64,000 nucleotides of DNA from Caproiciproducens sp. NJN-50 (GTDB lineage: Bacteria; Bacillota; Clostridia; Oscillospirales; Acutalibacteraceae): positions 806,001 to 870,000 of the forward strand of contig NZ_CP035283.1 in assembly GCF_004103755.1 (NCBI RefSeq), read 5' to 3'. The translations under genes and the position numbers were made by a program. The notes below the pieces were generated by a model, which ran no database searches, was not told the origin of the DNA, and saw only the letters and a program-made list of their open reading frames with translations. Below, in pieces: positions 15,978 to 25,044 of this stretch; position 1 is the first letter of the stretch; the number at the start of each line of letters is the position of its first letter.

Positions 15978-18500
15978 TTACCCCTTGCGCAGTTTCTTCC
16001 CCAACTTTACAACCTCGTACCAAAACACTGCGATAACTGCAATAATAACAGCCTTTAATAACAGAGAAGCAGAAAGTGGCGCCAACTTTAATAAGCCATT
16101 GAGTGGCGAATACAAAACAATGCCAAGCATAGCCAGTGTACCAAGGTTAACTGCCCACATCACTTTGTCTTTCACAAGGCGCTTTATCGACTGAAAAGCA
16201 AAATCGTGATCAGAACTATTGACTTGTACAAGAAACAAGTTGGACAGCATGATAATTGCAAGCCCCATTGCCCGGGCAACTGGTGCATTATCAACATTTC
16301 CATCGAGGATTACGTAATACGTTCCAAAAGAGGCCGCAAAAATGATAAGTCCCTGCAAAATGCTTTTGGCTAGAGTTTTTGCGGTCAACAGTTTTTCTTT
16401 TGGATTTCGAGGGCTGCGCTCCATAATGTCTGCTTCGGCAGGCTGACGCTCCAGTACAATCGAGCAGGTAGGGTCAATGAGTAGCTCGAGCAAAACAACG
16501 TGGAGAGGAAGTAAAAGCAGTGCTGAAGGGGCAATGCCAAGGATTGGTGCAAGTAAGGAGGCAAAGGCAATGGGAATGTGAATAGTGAATACATAGCCTA
16601 CAGCTTTGCGAATGTTATCATAAATACGGCGACCGTCTTTTACCGTTTCTACAATAGTAGTAAAATTGTCGTCCATTAAAATAAGGTCTGCTGCTTCACG
16701 GGAAACTTCGCTGCCGCGTTTACCCATTGCAATGCCAATATCGGCATATTTGAGAGCGGGTGCATCGTTCACGCCATCACCGGTCATCGCGACAATTTCA
16801 CCGTTATCTTTTAATGCTTTTACAATACGCATTTTATGTTCAGGAATGACACGAGAAAAAATGCTGACATCCTTCACTTTTTCACGCAGTTCTTCATCGG
16901 TCATTTCGTTTAGCATATCGCCAGTAATGATATGGTCGCTGTTTTGCATACCGATTTTCTTTGCGATGGATGCAGCGGTGATGCCATTATCTCCTGTAAT
17001 CATAACAACACGAATACCGGCCTTGTTGCAAACGGCAATATCTGCTTTTACACTTTCACGAGGTGGATCGGCAAGCCCGATCAGTCCGCAGAGTGTTAAA
17101 CGGCAGTCTGTAATCTGAGCAGGAACTTCAGCTTCACTTTGTGGTTTTGCAGTGGCAACTGCAATTACACGCAAGCCTTGCTTTGACATTTCGGTGATCT
17201 TCTGTTCTGCTACTTGCTTCTCTAAATTTGTAAGCTCACAAATGGCCAAAATACGTTCAGGAGAACCTTTTGCTGCAATAGTTATTCCGTCATCCCTGCG
17301 CCAAATATGTCCCATCATTTTCAACTCATTTGTGAAGGCATATTCGCGAATCATCTCTCCGCCAAAAAGATATTCATTTGAAAACCCAAGGATTTTACAA
17401 TGCTTGAGCATTGCCTTTTCCATGGGGTCATAGGCATCGGTCTCACAGCCCATACCCATTACTTCACAAAGTGCTTTGGTGTTGCCATCAGTAGCCCACG
17501 TATCCTGCACGGTCATCTGATTCATCGTGATGGTACCTGTTTTATCTACGCATAGCACAGATACGGCGCCAAGCGTTTCCACTGAAGGCAGCTTGCGCAC
17601 CAGTGACTGCTTTTTGGCAAGCCGCCAAGCTCCCATTGATAAAAATACCGTGAGGATGACAGGAAACTCTTCTGGAATCATTGCCATGGCAAGGGTTATG
17701 CCCGACAAAATGCTCTCAATCAGCCTGTCGCCAAAGCTGTGGTCAGGAATATTCAGCCATGTGAATATTCCCACAAGGGCAAACAAGACTGCAGCAATTC
17801 CTGCGCATAGTTTAACAAGACTTCCGGTTTGCTTTTGTAGGGGTGTGGGTTCCTCCGGTGCGGATGCAACATTGACTCCGATTTTTCCATACTCAGTGGT
17901 GTTGCCAATTTTATCTACCAGTACCGTTGCTGTGCCCTGTGTAACCAGCGTGCCGGCATAACAATAATCACGCCGCCAATAGTCGCTTGTTGACTCTGCA
18001 CTCTCAGTGTTGATTTTCCACACACCTTCCGCTTCGCCGGTCAACGAAGATTCATCGACACACAGGTCGTTACATTTTATTACAACTCCATCTGCCGGGA
18101 TCTTGACGCCCTCATAAATCATCATTAAGTCACCGGGCACAAGGTCGGCACTAGCAATAGTCCGCTCCTTTCCATTACGAATAACAGTGATATGCGGGGC
18201 AGATAAATCTTTCAGGGCATTTAAGGTTTTATCGGTTTTCCATTCTTGAATTACATCAATGCTGATTATGCCCACCACAAAAACCAGCATAATTGCACCA
18301 TCTCTGGGCTCTCCCAGAATAAAATAAATGGTTGCGGCGACAATGAGCAGTAAAAACATTGGTTCACAGATAATATGCAGAAGTTTTTTGAAAAAGCTCT
18401 CTTTCTTCTGTGTGGTCAATTCGTTTTTACCATATTGCTCCTGCAATCGTTTTGCTTCGGTGGCAGTTAAGCCAGCCATGTTTTGCTTTTTGTCTGTCAT
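15978..18500 (-). CDS. P-type cation-efflux ATPase, probably Co/Ni-responsive
   Basis: An 840-residue P2-like ATPase. Features in order: the cation ATPase N-domain (LTATEAKRLQEQYGKNEL), the actuator loop LTGEAEGVW, and TM4 containing IPEEFPVILTVF. The phosphorylation motif DKTGTITMNQM is near residue 318, and the hinge is MTGDGVNDAPALKYADIGIAMG. Hydrophobic C-terminal segments follow. Start ATG 18500 has GGAGGT 8 bases upstream; the longer frame lacks a ribosome site. By sequence class it resembles Ca/Mn-type pumps, but the NiCo riboswitch in its leader indicates a role in exporting cobalt or nickel. It is AT-rich relative to the chromosome outside and probably horizontally acquired. Confidence 0.9.
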   Translation of the reverse strand: MTDKKQNMAGLTATEAKRLQEQYGKNELTTQKKESFFKKLLHIICEPMFLLLIVAATIYFILGEPRDGAIMLVFVVGIISIDVIQEWKTDKTLNALKDLSAPHITVIRNGKERTIASADLVPGDLMMIYEGVKIPADGVVIKCNDLCVDESSLTGEAEGVWKINTESAESTSDYWRRDYCYAGTLVTQGTATVLVDKIGNTTEYGKIGVNVASAPEEPTPLQKQTGSLVKLCAGIAAVLFALVGIFTWLNIPDHSFGDRLIESILSGITLAMAMIPEEFPVILTVFLSMGAWRLAKKQSLVRKLPSVETLGAVSVLCVDKTGTITMNQMTVQDTWATDGNTKALCEVMGMGCETDAYDPMEKAMLKHCKILGFSNEYLFGGEMIREYAFTNELKMMGHIWRRDDGITIAAKGSPERILAICELTNLEKQVAEQKITEMSKQGLRVIAVATAKPQSEAEVPAQITDCRLTLCGLIGLADPPRESVKADIAVCNKAGIRVVMITGDNGITAASIAKKIGMQNSDHIITGDMLNEMTDEELREKVKDVSIFSRVIPEHKMRIVKALKDNGEIVAMTGDGVNDAPALKYADIGIAMGKRGSEVSREAADLILMDDNFTTIVETVKDGRRIYDNIRKAVGYVFTIHIPIAFASLLAPILGIAPSALLLLPLHVVLLELLIDPTCSIVLERQPAEADIMERSPRNPKEKLLTAKTLAKSILQGLIIFAASFGTYYVILDGNVDNAPVARAMGLAIIMLSNLFLVQVNSSDHDFAFQSIKRLVKDKVMWAVNLGTLAMLGIVLYSPLNGLLKLAPLSASLLLKAVIIAVIAVFWYEVVKLGKKLRKG

Positions 18501-18587
18501 AAAAGTTACCTCCGTTTTAGCCTTTCGGCAATCGTTTGATAGCTCTATGGCACTCCATTTCGGGGTCATGTGTTCCATTGGGGGTAT

Positions 18588-18713
18588 AAAAAAGCACGCC
18601 TATGGAACATACTACTGTCCCACAGATGTGCTCAAATTGCAATCTGTTGCCGCTCATTGGGCGACCCGGCCCCACACCCTTGCGGGCATCGCCTGCTCAG
18701 TTTGTACTGTTGA
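18588..18713 (-). ncRNA. NiCo (czcD) riboswitch with terminator
   Basis: The minus strand, read from about 18713 to 18588, contains the conserved NiCo core pieces in order: ACTGAGCAGGC, a hairpin arm, GGCCGGG, CGGCAACAGAT, a loop, then ATCTGTGGGACAGT, which closes the four-way junction. Downstream, AGCAC in the last loop can pair with GTGCT just before six T residues (18588-18593). That forms a terminator competing with the aptamer. Binding of Co or Ni should stabilise the aptamer and permit read-through into the P-type ATPase, whose ATG is 88 bases further on. Identification rests on recalled consensus sequence; a covariance-model search was not possible. Confidence 0.88.
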
Positions 18714-18759
18714 TCTCGCATTCATGCTGAATGTAATGCAGTGCAAAGAGATTCTGTAT

Positions 18760-18788
18760 ATTATATGCTGGAGATGCATGTTTGTCAA
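18760..18788 (-). promoter_or_regulatory. Promoter of the NiCo riboswitch/ATPase transcript
   Basis: On the minus strand, TTGACA (18783-18788) and TATAAT (18760-18765) are separated by 17 bases. This is a consensus sigma-A promoter, placed about 45 bases upstream of the riboswitch aptamer. The stretch from about 18800 to 19080 behind it holds no gene that I can support. Confidence 0.85.
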
Positions 18789-19099
18789 GCGCTTATAAAA
18801 ATTTGTTATGATAACGGTTGTTGTTTTACAATCTCACTTCCGACCTTAAATTTGAAGCATAGTCTTACCGTCTCGGTAAACCGGCTGTGTCAAGGAGTGT
18901 AATCCAATGCGCATTGCGTGCTTTTGATTCCGTTTCATGGCAATTCTTCTGTGCTACGGCATAGGTTATTTTTTCTCAAGATGGATGTTTCTTTTGCAAT
19001 ACCCTTTCCGGATTTCTCTGCCTTTCTTATTTACGATTGTCCTACCCGAGAGAAGTAAAGCTCGCAATTCACCATCGAATGAAAATGTTTTCAAACACA

Positions 19100-19155
19100 T
19101 TGACAAAGCTTGATTTGACGCATATAATAATGATATATCGAATATTCTTGATATG
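19100..19155 (+). promoter_or_regulatory. arsR promoter and probable operator
   Basis: TTGACA (19100-19105) and TATAAT (19123-19128) are spaced 17 bases apart. Immediately downstream, 19131-19155 contains nested dyads (GAATATTC inside ATATC...GATAT), in the position where an ArsR-type repressor would block transcription of its own gene at 19166. Confidence 0.75.
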
Positions 19156-19165
19156 AGGTGAAGAA

Positions 19166-19480
19166 TTGGTAGCGGCTTATGAGGAACACGCAAAGGTGTT
19201 CAAAGCATTTTGCGATGAAAAACGTCTGAGGATACTCGGGCTTCTGCGCGGCGGCGAAAAATGCGCCTGCGTTTTGTTGGAGCAGCTGGACTTGGGACAA
19301 TCGGGGCTTTCCTACCACATGAAAATTCTGGTTGAGTCAGGCATTGTGGAGAGTCGGCAGGAAGGCAAATGGACGCATTACAAAATTAGTGAAAAAGGCA
19401 GTGCTAATGCCTGTGCTCTATTAAAGAAACTGACAACGCCGGACTTGGTTAGAGAAGAAGGTAATTGTTGCGAAAGATAA
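19166..19480 (+). CDS. arsR: ArsR-family metalloid/metal-responsive repressor
   Basis: A 104-residue winged-helix repressor. The metal-binding alpha-3 motif is EKCACVLLEQL (C33, C35), followed by the recognition helix GQSGLSYHMKIL and the wing RQEGKWTHYKIS. A C-terminal Cys pair (C101, C102) may complete an As(III)/Sb(III) site. The TTG start is preceded by GAGGTG. It derepresses when a thiophilic metalloid binds. The gene downstream encodes an ArsP/YraQ-type permease, now truncated, so this was probably an organoarsenical or arsenite efflux operon. Confidence 0.87.
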   Translation: MVAAYEEHAKVFKAFCDEKRLRILGLLRGGEKCACVLLEQLDLGQSGLSYHMKILVESGIVESRQEGKWTHYKISEKGSANACALLKKLTTPDLVREEGNCCER

Positions 19481-19503
19481 AAGCCATCTGAAGGATGGCT
19501 TTT
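19479..19503 (+). terminator. Hairpin after arsR
   Basis: AAAAGCCATC (19479-19488) pairs perfectly with GATGGCTTTT (19494-19503) around a short loop. It overlaps the arsR stop region and ends in T residues. It may attenuate transcription into the permease gene. Confidence 0.7.
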
Positions 19504-19568
19504 AACAGGCACAATACATCAAAATTTATTGATATGATTGTCCTATTTTGAAAGTGAGGTTCATTGGT

Positions 19569-20045
19569 GTGCAGCTATTAAAAGCAATCTGGGATTTCTT
19601 TCAAGGCCAAATACTTGGAATGAAGTGGTTGAATAGTATCATCGGCAACGGTTTATCGGCCTTGGGACTGGACCTAAACAACCGCTGGATTGGGAGCATT
19701 CAATTTTTTATTTATGACGTTATAAAGATTGTACTTCTTTTATGCTTCCTAATTTTTATTATTAGCTATATTCAGAGCTATTTTCCTCCTGAGCGAAGCA
19801 AGAAGATATTGGGTCGTTTTCATGGGATTGGGGCGAACTCGGCGGCGGCGCTGCTCGGGACGGTGACACCGTTCTGTTCATGTTCATCAATACCGCTTTT
19901 CATAGGTTTTACATCTGCAGGTCTGCCTTTGGGAGTAACTTTTTCATTTCTTATATCCTCTCCGATGGTAGACCTTGGCTCCCTTGTCCTTTTGATGAGT
20001 ATCTTTGGCGCAAAGGTAGCTAGCTTTCATCGGAAAGAGGGCTGA
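19569..20045 (+). pseudogene. Truncated ArsP/YraQ-type permease (DUF318)
   Basis: This frame encodes about 158 residues with the family's features: membrane segments, GRFHGIGANSAAALLGTVTPFCSCSSIPLFIGF and SSPMVDLGSLVLL. The CSC motif is the hallmark of PF03773 permeases. Family members have around 300 residues, and this one stops soon after the SPMVDL segment. Its end (ASFHRKEG) is unrelated and falls exactly where the minus-strand phage-type genes begin, so the second half was lost at a recombination junction near 20030. The GTG at 19569 follows GAGG. It is unlikely to transport anything in this form. Confidence 0.75.
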
Positions 20046-20053
20046 TCGTGAGT

Positions 20054-21286
20054 TTACTCATCGACAGCCACCTCCGTATATTTCATCGTGACACCGTCAC
20101 GGATAACAGAGACGGCATCGGCGCTGGCGACTTGCTCGATATACCGCTTTACAATGACATCGCAGTATTTTTCATCAAGCTCAATAGTGAAACAAATCCT
20201 GTCGGATTGCTCACAGGCGATGAGTGTAGAACCGCTGCCGCCGAAAGGGTCGAGCACGATGCAGTTTGTTAGACTGCTATTCATGATCGGATATGCCAGC
20301 AACGCAATCGGCTTCATGGTCGGATGGTCAGCGTTTTTCTTTGACTTTTCGAACTCCCAAATGGTGGTCTGCTTGCGGTCTGTGTACCAGTTGTGCTTAC
20401 CTTTTTTCTTCCAGCCGAACAACACAGGCTCGTGCTGCCACTGGTATGGGGAGCGCCCAAGCACCAGCGACGGCTTTTTCCAGATGCAGCACCCGGAAAG
20501 CTGAAAACCTACGTCCGAGAATGCCTTTCTGAAATTCAAACCTTCGGTGTCGGCATGAAACACATAAATGGAAGCGTCCTGCGCCATCGCCGCTTCGGTG
20601 TTCGTAAACGCCGCAAGCAGGAAGTCATAGAACGCTTGGTTGCCCATGTTATCGTTTTTGATTTTACCTGCGGCACCTTCATAATTGACGTTGTATGGCG
20701 GGTCGGTCACCACCAGATTGGCGAGCTTCCCATCCATCAGAGCGGTAAAGGTGCCGGCTTTGGTGGAATTACCGCAGACCAGCCGATGTCGACCGAGCAG
20801 CCACACATCGCTCGGCTTGGTCATGGTGGGCTTTTGTAGTTCTGCGTCCACATCAAAATCATCGTCGTGGATACCATCTTTTAAGCTGTCCTTGAACAGG
20901 TCGTCAATCTCTCCGGGGTCGAAGCCCGTGAGTGAAACATCGAAGTCCGCACCCTGCAAATCCGCAATGAGTAGAGCCAGCTTGTCTTTGTCCCAGTCAC
21001 CGGATATTTTATTGAGCGCAACATTGAGCGCCTTTTCCTTTTCGGCGTCCATCTCAACGACCACACACTCGACTTCGGTAATGCCCATGCCGAGTAATAC
21101 TTTCAACCGCTGGTGGCCGCCGACGACATGGCTTGTGGTCTTATTCCATATAACGGGTTCAACATAACCGAACTGCTCGATGGAGCGTTTCAGCTTTTCA
21201 TATTCTGGGTCACCCGGCTTGAGGTCTTTTCTGGGGTTATAGTCGGCGGGGATGAGCCGCTCAATCTGAATTTTTTCTATCAACAT
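20054..21286 (-). CDS. Phage-type DNA methyltransferase with ParB-like N-terminus
   Basis: A 410-residue fusion. The N-terminal 100 residues form a ParB/Srx-like nuclease domain (IPADYNPRKDL, VVGGHQRLKVLLGMG). The C-terminal part is an N6/N4 DNA methyltransferase. Its catalytic DPPY is in VVTDPPYNVNY and its S-adenosylmethionine-binding motif is DPFGGSGSTLIACE, in that order along the chain (beta-class arrangement). Phages use such enzymes to modify their DNA against host restriction. Its start overlaps the metK end by 26 bp. It is the last surviving gene of the prophage module; the large terminase that normally follows is absent. Confidence 0.88.
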   Translation of the reverse strand: MLIEKIQIERLIPADYNPRKDLKPGDPEYEKLKRSIEQFGYVEPVIWNKTTSHVVGGHQRLKVLLGMGITEVECVVVEMDAEKEKALNVALNKISGDWDKDKLALLIADLQGADFDVSLTGFDPGEIDDLFKDSLKDGIHDDDFDVDAELQKPTMTKPSDVWLLGRHRLVCGNSTKAGTFTALMDGKLANLVVTDPPYNVNYEGAAGKIKNDNMGNQAFYDFLLAAFTNTEAAMAQDASIYVFHADTEGLNFRKAFSDVGFQLSGCCIWKKPSLVLGRSPYQWQHEPVLFGWKKKGKHNWYTDRKQTTIWEFEKSKKNADHPTMKPIALLAYPIMNSSLTNCIVLDPFGGSGSTLIACEQSDRICFTIELDEKYCDVIVKRYIEQVASADAVSVIRDGVTMKYTEVAVDE

Positions 21287-22442
21287 ATTTCTCCGCCGCC
21301 TTTCTCAGTTCTTTGTAATGCTCACTGCCGTCCTCCCACGGGAATAGACAGGAATTGAAGTGTCCGTAGGCCGCCGTGTCCTTATAGATGACATTGCGCA
21401 GTCGTAGCTTTTCGATGATTGCCGCCGGGCGCAGATTGAACACAGACAGCACGATTTCACGCAGTTCATCATTGGTGAGGGCGTTCGTACCAAAAGCGTC
21501 GATGTCTACTGCCACAGGATCGGCCTTGCTGATGGCATAAGAAAGAGCGACCTCGCATCTCTCAGCCAAGTCGCTCCATACGATATTTTTTGCGATGTAC
21601 CGTGCCATGTAAGCGCCGCTGCGGTCCACCTTTGTGGGGTCTTTGCCGGAAAACGCTCCGCCGCCGTGAAGAGCAAGCCCTCCGTAGGTGTCCACCATCA
21701 TCTTTCTGCCCGTCAAGCCTGTGTCGGCGGCGGGACCGCCCTCGACAAATCTGCCGGAGGGATTGATAAGGATTTCGGTGTCATCGTCAAAGGGAAAGTC
21801 CTCAAAGCACTGCCAGAGCACGTTTTGCTTGATGTCGGAGTAAAGCTGCTCCTGTGTTTTATCCTTGTCGTGCTGAACGGAAACCACGATAGTCTTTATG
21901 CGCTTGGGCTTGCCGCCCTCATATTCAACCGTGACCTGCGCTTTGCCGTCCGGCAGAATACCTTTCACGATTTTATCCTTGCGGACGGTATCCACACGCT
22001 TGACGATGCGGTGCGCCAGCACCAGCGGGAGTGGAAGCATCTCACGGGTTTCATTGGTTGCATAACCGTAAACCGTGCCTTGGTCGCCGGCACCCATGGA
22101 AGCATAGCGTTCCTCACTGCCGTTTCGGGCTTCAAGAGCGGTGGTCACTCCGGCGTCGATATCCTTGCTCTGTTTATGGACGAATACAAAAATCGTAAAC
22201 TTCCACGGATTGTAGCCGACCTTGCGGAGGACTTCACGCACCTCCAAGCGGATGTCAACTTTGCCGTCGCAGGTGATCTCGCCCGCAACGATGATTTTTC
22301 CTTTTGTCGCCATGACTTCGCAGGCAACACGGGAGGACTTGTCTTTGCGCAGACAGGCATCAAGGATGCTGTCGGCAATGAGATCGCACAGTTTATCCGG
22401 GTGTCCGGCACAGACGCTTTCTGCTGTTTTATAAGTAATCAT
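21261..22442 (-). CDS. metK: Phage-encoded S-adenosylmethionine synthetase
   Basis: A 393-residue MetK. Visible family motifs are ESVCAGHPDKLCDLIADSIL at the N-terminus, MGAGDQGTVYGYATNET and the C-terminal GGAFSGKDPTKVDRSGAYMARYIAKN. These build the ATP and methionine sites and bind K+ and Mg2+. Its place between the small terminase and a DNA methyltransferase shows that it belongs to the prophage rather than to housekeeping metabolism. It presumably raises the methyl-donor supply for that methyltransferase. The sequence looks complete and could be active. Confidence 0.92.
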   Translation of the reverse strand: MITYKTAESVCAGHPDKLCDLIADSILDACLRKDKSSRVACEVMATKGKIIVAGEITCDGKVDIRLEVREVLRKVGYNPWKFTIFVFVHKQSKDIDAGVTTALEARNGSEERYASMGAGDQGTVYGYATNETREMLPLPLVLAHRIVKRVDTVRKDKIVKGILPDGKAQVTVEYEGGKPKRIKTIVVSVQHDKDKTQEQLYSDIKQNVLWQCFEDFPFDDDTEILINPSGRFVEGGPAADTGLTGRKMMVDTYGGLALHGGGAFSGKDPTKVDRSGAYMARYIAKNIVWSDLAERCEVALSYAISKADPVAVDIDAFGTNALTNDELREIVLSVFNLRPAAIIEKLRLRNVIYKDTAAYGHFNSCLFPWEDGSEHYKELRKAAEKYVDRKNSD

Positions 22443-22445
22443 AGT

Positions 22446-23003
22446 TTATTTTCCTTTCCGAGCGGAGAGAAGCCGCTCCATCACATCGTCCTGCGGATTG
22501 GCTCCGTTGTATTCGCCGGTGCAGTTTTCCTTTACGATCTGAAATATTTCCATCCACAGGCGGTTGGTCTGGTTCATATAGTTCTGGCCCATCGCCACAT
22601 AGGGGCTTTGGATAGCGTTGCCGGTGGTAGGGTGCTTTGCTAAAAACCCGTACTCTGTCACGGCCTCCTCACATTGAATCCATCGGGCCACGCTCATGGC
22701 ATAGCGTTCCAGAAGCTGCGGAGAGACAAGCGTCGAGCAGCCCCGCTCGTTCAGCCATACCCATGTGGATTTATATATTTCACTTGCGACGAGCGTCTTG
22801 CCGTCCTTCTGCACAGCTTCAAGCATCTTGTTAGGCTCGGGCATCGTCTGACCCTGCAAGTCCGCCGTATCTGAAAACTCCATCACAGTCAATTTTCTGC
22901 CGCCGGGGTTACCGGCTGATATTTTGTCGGCGAGTGGTTTCTTTTTTGCACCCGCACCGACACGAGCGCCACCTCTGTTGGTGCCGTCTTTCGCCATATT
23001 CAT
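22446..23003 (-). CDS. Phage terminase small subunit, P27-like
   Basis: A protein of about 185 residues. The N-terminal basic stretch GGARVGAGAKKKPLADKISAGNPGGRKL is typical of P27-family small terminases. A helical region with WVWLNERG and RWIQCEEAV follows. The small subunit recognises phage DNA and recruits the large terminase for packaging. The large subunit gene is missing here, so it cannot function alone. ATG codons at 23003 and 22997 both follow an AAAAGGAG site; the choice is uncertain. It ends 3 bp before metK. Confidence 0.78.
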   Translation of the reverse strand: MNMAKDGTNRGGARVGAGAKKKPLADKISAGNPGGRKLTVMEFSDTADLQGQTMPEPNKMLEAVQKDGKTLVASEIYKSTWVWLNERGCSTLVSPQLLERYAMSVARWIQCEEAVTEYGFLAKHPTTGNAIQSPYVAMGQNYMNQTNRLWMEIFQIVKENCTGEYNGANPQDDVMERLLSARKGK

Positions 23004-23206
23004 CACACTCCTTTTGGGCTGGGTCTATTCCCTTGTCTGATTGTGCGTTTTTCAACACGAAGCCCCACGCCGCTGTCCGTAAAAATTAGTTGTAGAGATT
23101 TGATTACCCCCTGGGATGTCTTGTGCGTTTGTGCTTTCTGTATTTATTGCATTCAATTGCACATACTATTAACAATAACTAGAGAAAACTCACGATTAGG
23201 AGAATT

Positions 23207-23887
23207 ATGAATTTTATTGTAATATGCGCAACAAGCATCTTTTCTTATTTGTCACTCTTTATCTTGACCAAGCTGATGGGGCACAAGCAAATCTCACAGC
23301 TTGACTTTTTTGATTATATTACCGGCATTACCATTGGATCAATAGCCGCGGAGCTTGCGACAGATTTGGAAGAGCCCTGGAAACCTCTTTTGGCTATGAT
23401 AATATACGCAATGGTCACGCTCTTGCTCAGTGTTATAGCAAGAAAGTTTCCACGAACCCGCAAATACCTCAATGGAACGTCTGTAATAATCATGGATAAC
23501 GGGAAACTGAACCGAGAGAGCCTCAAGAAAGTGAAGTTAGACGTCAATGAATTTCTAGTAATGTGCCGGGAGCAAGGGTATTTTGATCTAAGCAGTATTC
23601 AGACGGCATTGTTTGAATACAACGGTAAATTGACTATTTTACCTATAAGCTCACGCCGTCCGACAATACCGGAGGATTTTCAATTAAATCCGAAACAAGA
23701 AACCTTATTTGCAGAAGTAATTATGGACGGGAGGATAATTCAGAAAAACCTGCAACAAATCGGTTTTGATCTTAATTGGCTTTCAAAACAATTAAATCAG
23801 CATGGGATCCGTTCTTACGAAGACGTATTTTTAGCTGTGTGTGATAGAAATCAAAATATTTCCTTTTATAAGAAAGAAGACAAATAA
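23207..23887 (+). CDS. YetF-like membrane protein (DUF421)
   Basis: A 226-residue protein with two or three N-terminal membrane segments (residues about 3-20, 60-78). A soluble DUF421 domain follows, with NGTSVIIMDNGKL, DVNEFLVMCREQGYFDLSSIQTALFEYNGKLTILP and a C-terminal repeat-like half (LFAEVIMDGRII). AGGAG precedes the ATG. DUF421 proteins are frequent in spore formers and sometimes accompany mobile spoVA/ger loci; their biochemical role is unclear. It is AT-rich, on the opposite strand, and splits the prophage module, so it is a secondary insertion. The 200 bases before it contain only AT-rich non-coding sequence. Confidence 0.85.
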   Translation: MNFIVICATSIFSYLSLFILTKLMGHKQISQLDFFDYITGITIGSIAAELATDLEEPWKPLLAMIIYAMVTLLLSVIARKFPRTRKYLNGTSVIIMDNGKLNRESLKKVKLDVNEFLVMCREQGYFDLSSIQTALFEYNGKLTILPISSRRPTIPEDFQLNPKQETLFAEVIMDGRIIQKNLQQIGFDLNWLSKQLNQHGIRSYEDVFLAVCDRNQNISFYKKEDK

Positions 23888-23891
23888 CAAC

Positions 23892-24245
23892 TCACCACCG
23901 GTCACCGCTCTCGGCTGTGATTCGGGAGTGACAGGATTTGCAGAGAGCCATGAGGTTACTCTTCTCATTGCCTCCACCCTTGGAGAGCGGGAGGATGTGG
24001 TGTACCTCCTCGGCAGGCGTGAGCTTACCTTGCTTTTGGCACTCCTCGCACAGTGGGTGCGCTTTAATGTAGCGGTCACGGATACGCTTCCATGCACGAC
24101 CGTATCGCTTGTTGGAAGCAGGGTCGCGTTCGTACTGGTTGTATTGTTTTGTGACAACCTTTTGATGTTCGGCACAGTATTGCTCGCATTCAGCAAGCCG
24201 ACCGCAGCCGGGGTAGGCACAGGGACGTTTGGGTTTGTATGGCAT
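23892..24245 (-). CDS. HNH endonuclease, phage type
   Basis: A 117-residue protein. An N-terminal zinc-finger-like part (CAYPGCGRLAECEQYCAEH) is followed by the HNH domain: PLCEECQKQG, then EVHHILPLSKGGGNEKSNLMALCKSCHSR. The two CxxC pairs bind zinc and the HH...N...H residues form the nuclease site. Such enzymes sit beside terminase genes and help DNA packaging. ATG 24245 has AAAGGAGGTG upstream. It normally abuts the small terminase gene; here about 890 bases containing the yetF-like gene lie between them. Confidence 0.87.
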   Translation of the reverse strand: MPYKPKRPCAYPGCGRLAECEQYCAEHQKVVTKQYNQYERDPASNKRYGRAWKRIRDRYIKAHPLCEECQKQGKLTPAEEVHHILPLSKGGGNEKSNLMALCKSCHSRITAESGDRW

Positions 24246-24351
24246 GGGGCACCTCCTTTGGGCATAAGAAAAGCCCCCAAGGATTGCTCCCTGAAGGCTC
24301 ATCTCTATTCTTCTTCGCCATTATAATACTATCATAAGAAACAGGTGTCTT

Positions 24352-24786
24352 TCAGTGTCTTTTCGTGTCCACTTCAGAAGAAGCAGGGACTTTGCATTCC
24401 TCCAGCGCCCGAATGTGGAGCTTGTGAGTGTAGCGTAGGTCGTAACCCATGTCCACAGCAATCTTCTCCCAAGAGAGGAAGCAAAGGTAGCGTTTCTCCA
24501 AAAGGGTCTGATGCTCCGGGTTGGCCACAGCTTTTACAACACCCATGATTTCTTTTTTGAGGTCAACAAGCGTGTCAATATCGCGGTTGATTTCGTTTTG
24601 CAGGTCGACAATCTTACAAATGGCATCAGCCATACGAGAGGTAGAAGCACTGGGGTTCCTGGGCATACCTGTCAGGACGGATGTGCAGTTCGTTGCCAGC
24701 TCGTTCAGAGAATCAACCTGCTGGAGCTTAGATTTGATACGCATATCCAGATAACGCGCTTGAGAAAGGTAGGTTTTAGTATTCAT
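24352..24786 (-). CDS. Phage late regulator-like protein (DUF1492/sigma-70 region 4-like)
   Basis: A 144-residue protein. The N-terminal half is a predicted helical coiled coil (MRIKSKLQQVDSL; ICKIVDLQNEINRDIDTLVDLKKEIM). The C-terminal half resembles sigma region 4 (LLEKRYLCFLSWEKIAVDM, then YDLRYTHKLHIRALEE). This is the layout of DUF1492 and ArpU/RinA-like late-gene activators in Gram-positive phages. Its start overlaps the end of the small upstream gene by about 11 bp. Within a dead prophage it may be expressed without a target. Confidence 0.72.
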   Translation of the reverse strand: MNTKTYLSQARYLDMRIKSKLQQVDSLNELATNCTSVLTGMPRNPSASTSRMADAICKIVDLQNEINRDIDTLVDLKKEIMGVVKAVANPEHQTLLEKRYLCFLSWEKIAVDMGYDLRYTHKLHIRALEECKVPASSEVDTKRH

Positions 24787-24970
24787 AGCGCACCTTTTCC
24801 TTTCTCAGCTTGGCGATAAGCATTTCCGGATCGATATTCGTCAGGACGCCAAACCAGCCGGAACGGAAGAAGCGCTCGATGCTGGCAAGCTCTTTTTCAT
24901 CGTCATGCAGCCGATAGTCTTTGACCGCCTGCAGTACGATGGCATTTGCCAATTCTTCATAAGGATTCAT
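24776..24970 (-). CDS. Small phage protein of unknown function
   Basis: A 64-residue acidic protein beginning MNPYEELANAIVLQAVKDYR and containing ERFFRSGWFGVLTNIDPEMLI. The ATG at 24970 is chosen because GGAGG lies 8 bases upstream; the longer open frame lacks a site. Similar short genes follow the SNF2 helicase in clostridial prophages. No function is assigned. Confidence 0.7.
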   Translation of the reverse strand: MNPYEELANAIVLQAVKDYRLHDDEKELASIERFFRSGWFGVLTNIDPEMLIAKLRKEKVRYEY

Positions 24971-25044
24971 AATCTGTACCTCCGATATTTTTAGTTCCCT
25001 CGGATCGGATTGGCACGGATTGTCGTATGTTGTCAAAGATTGTC

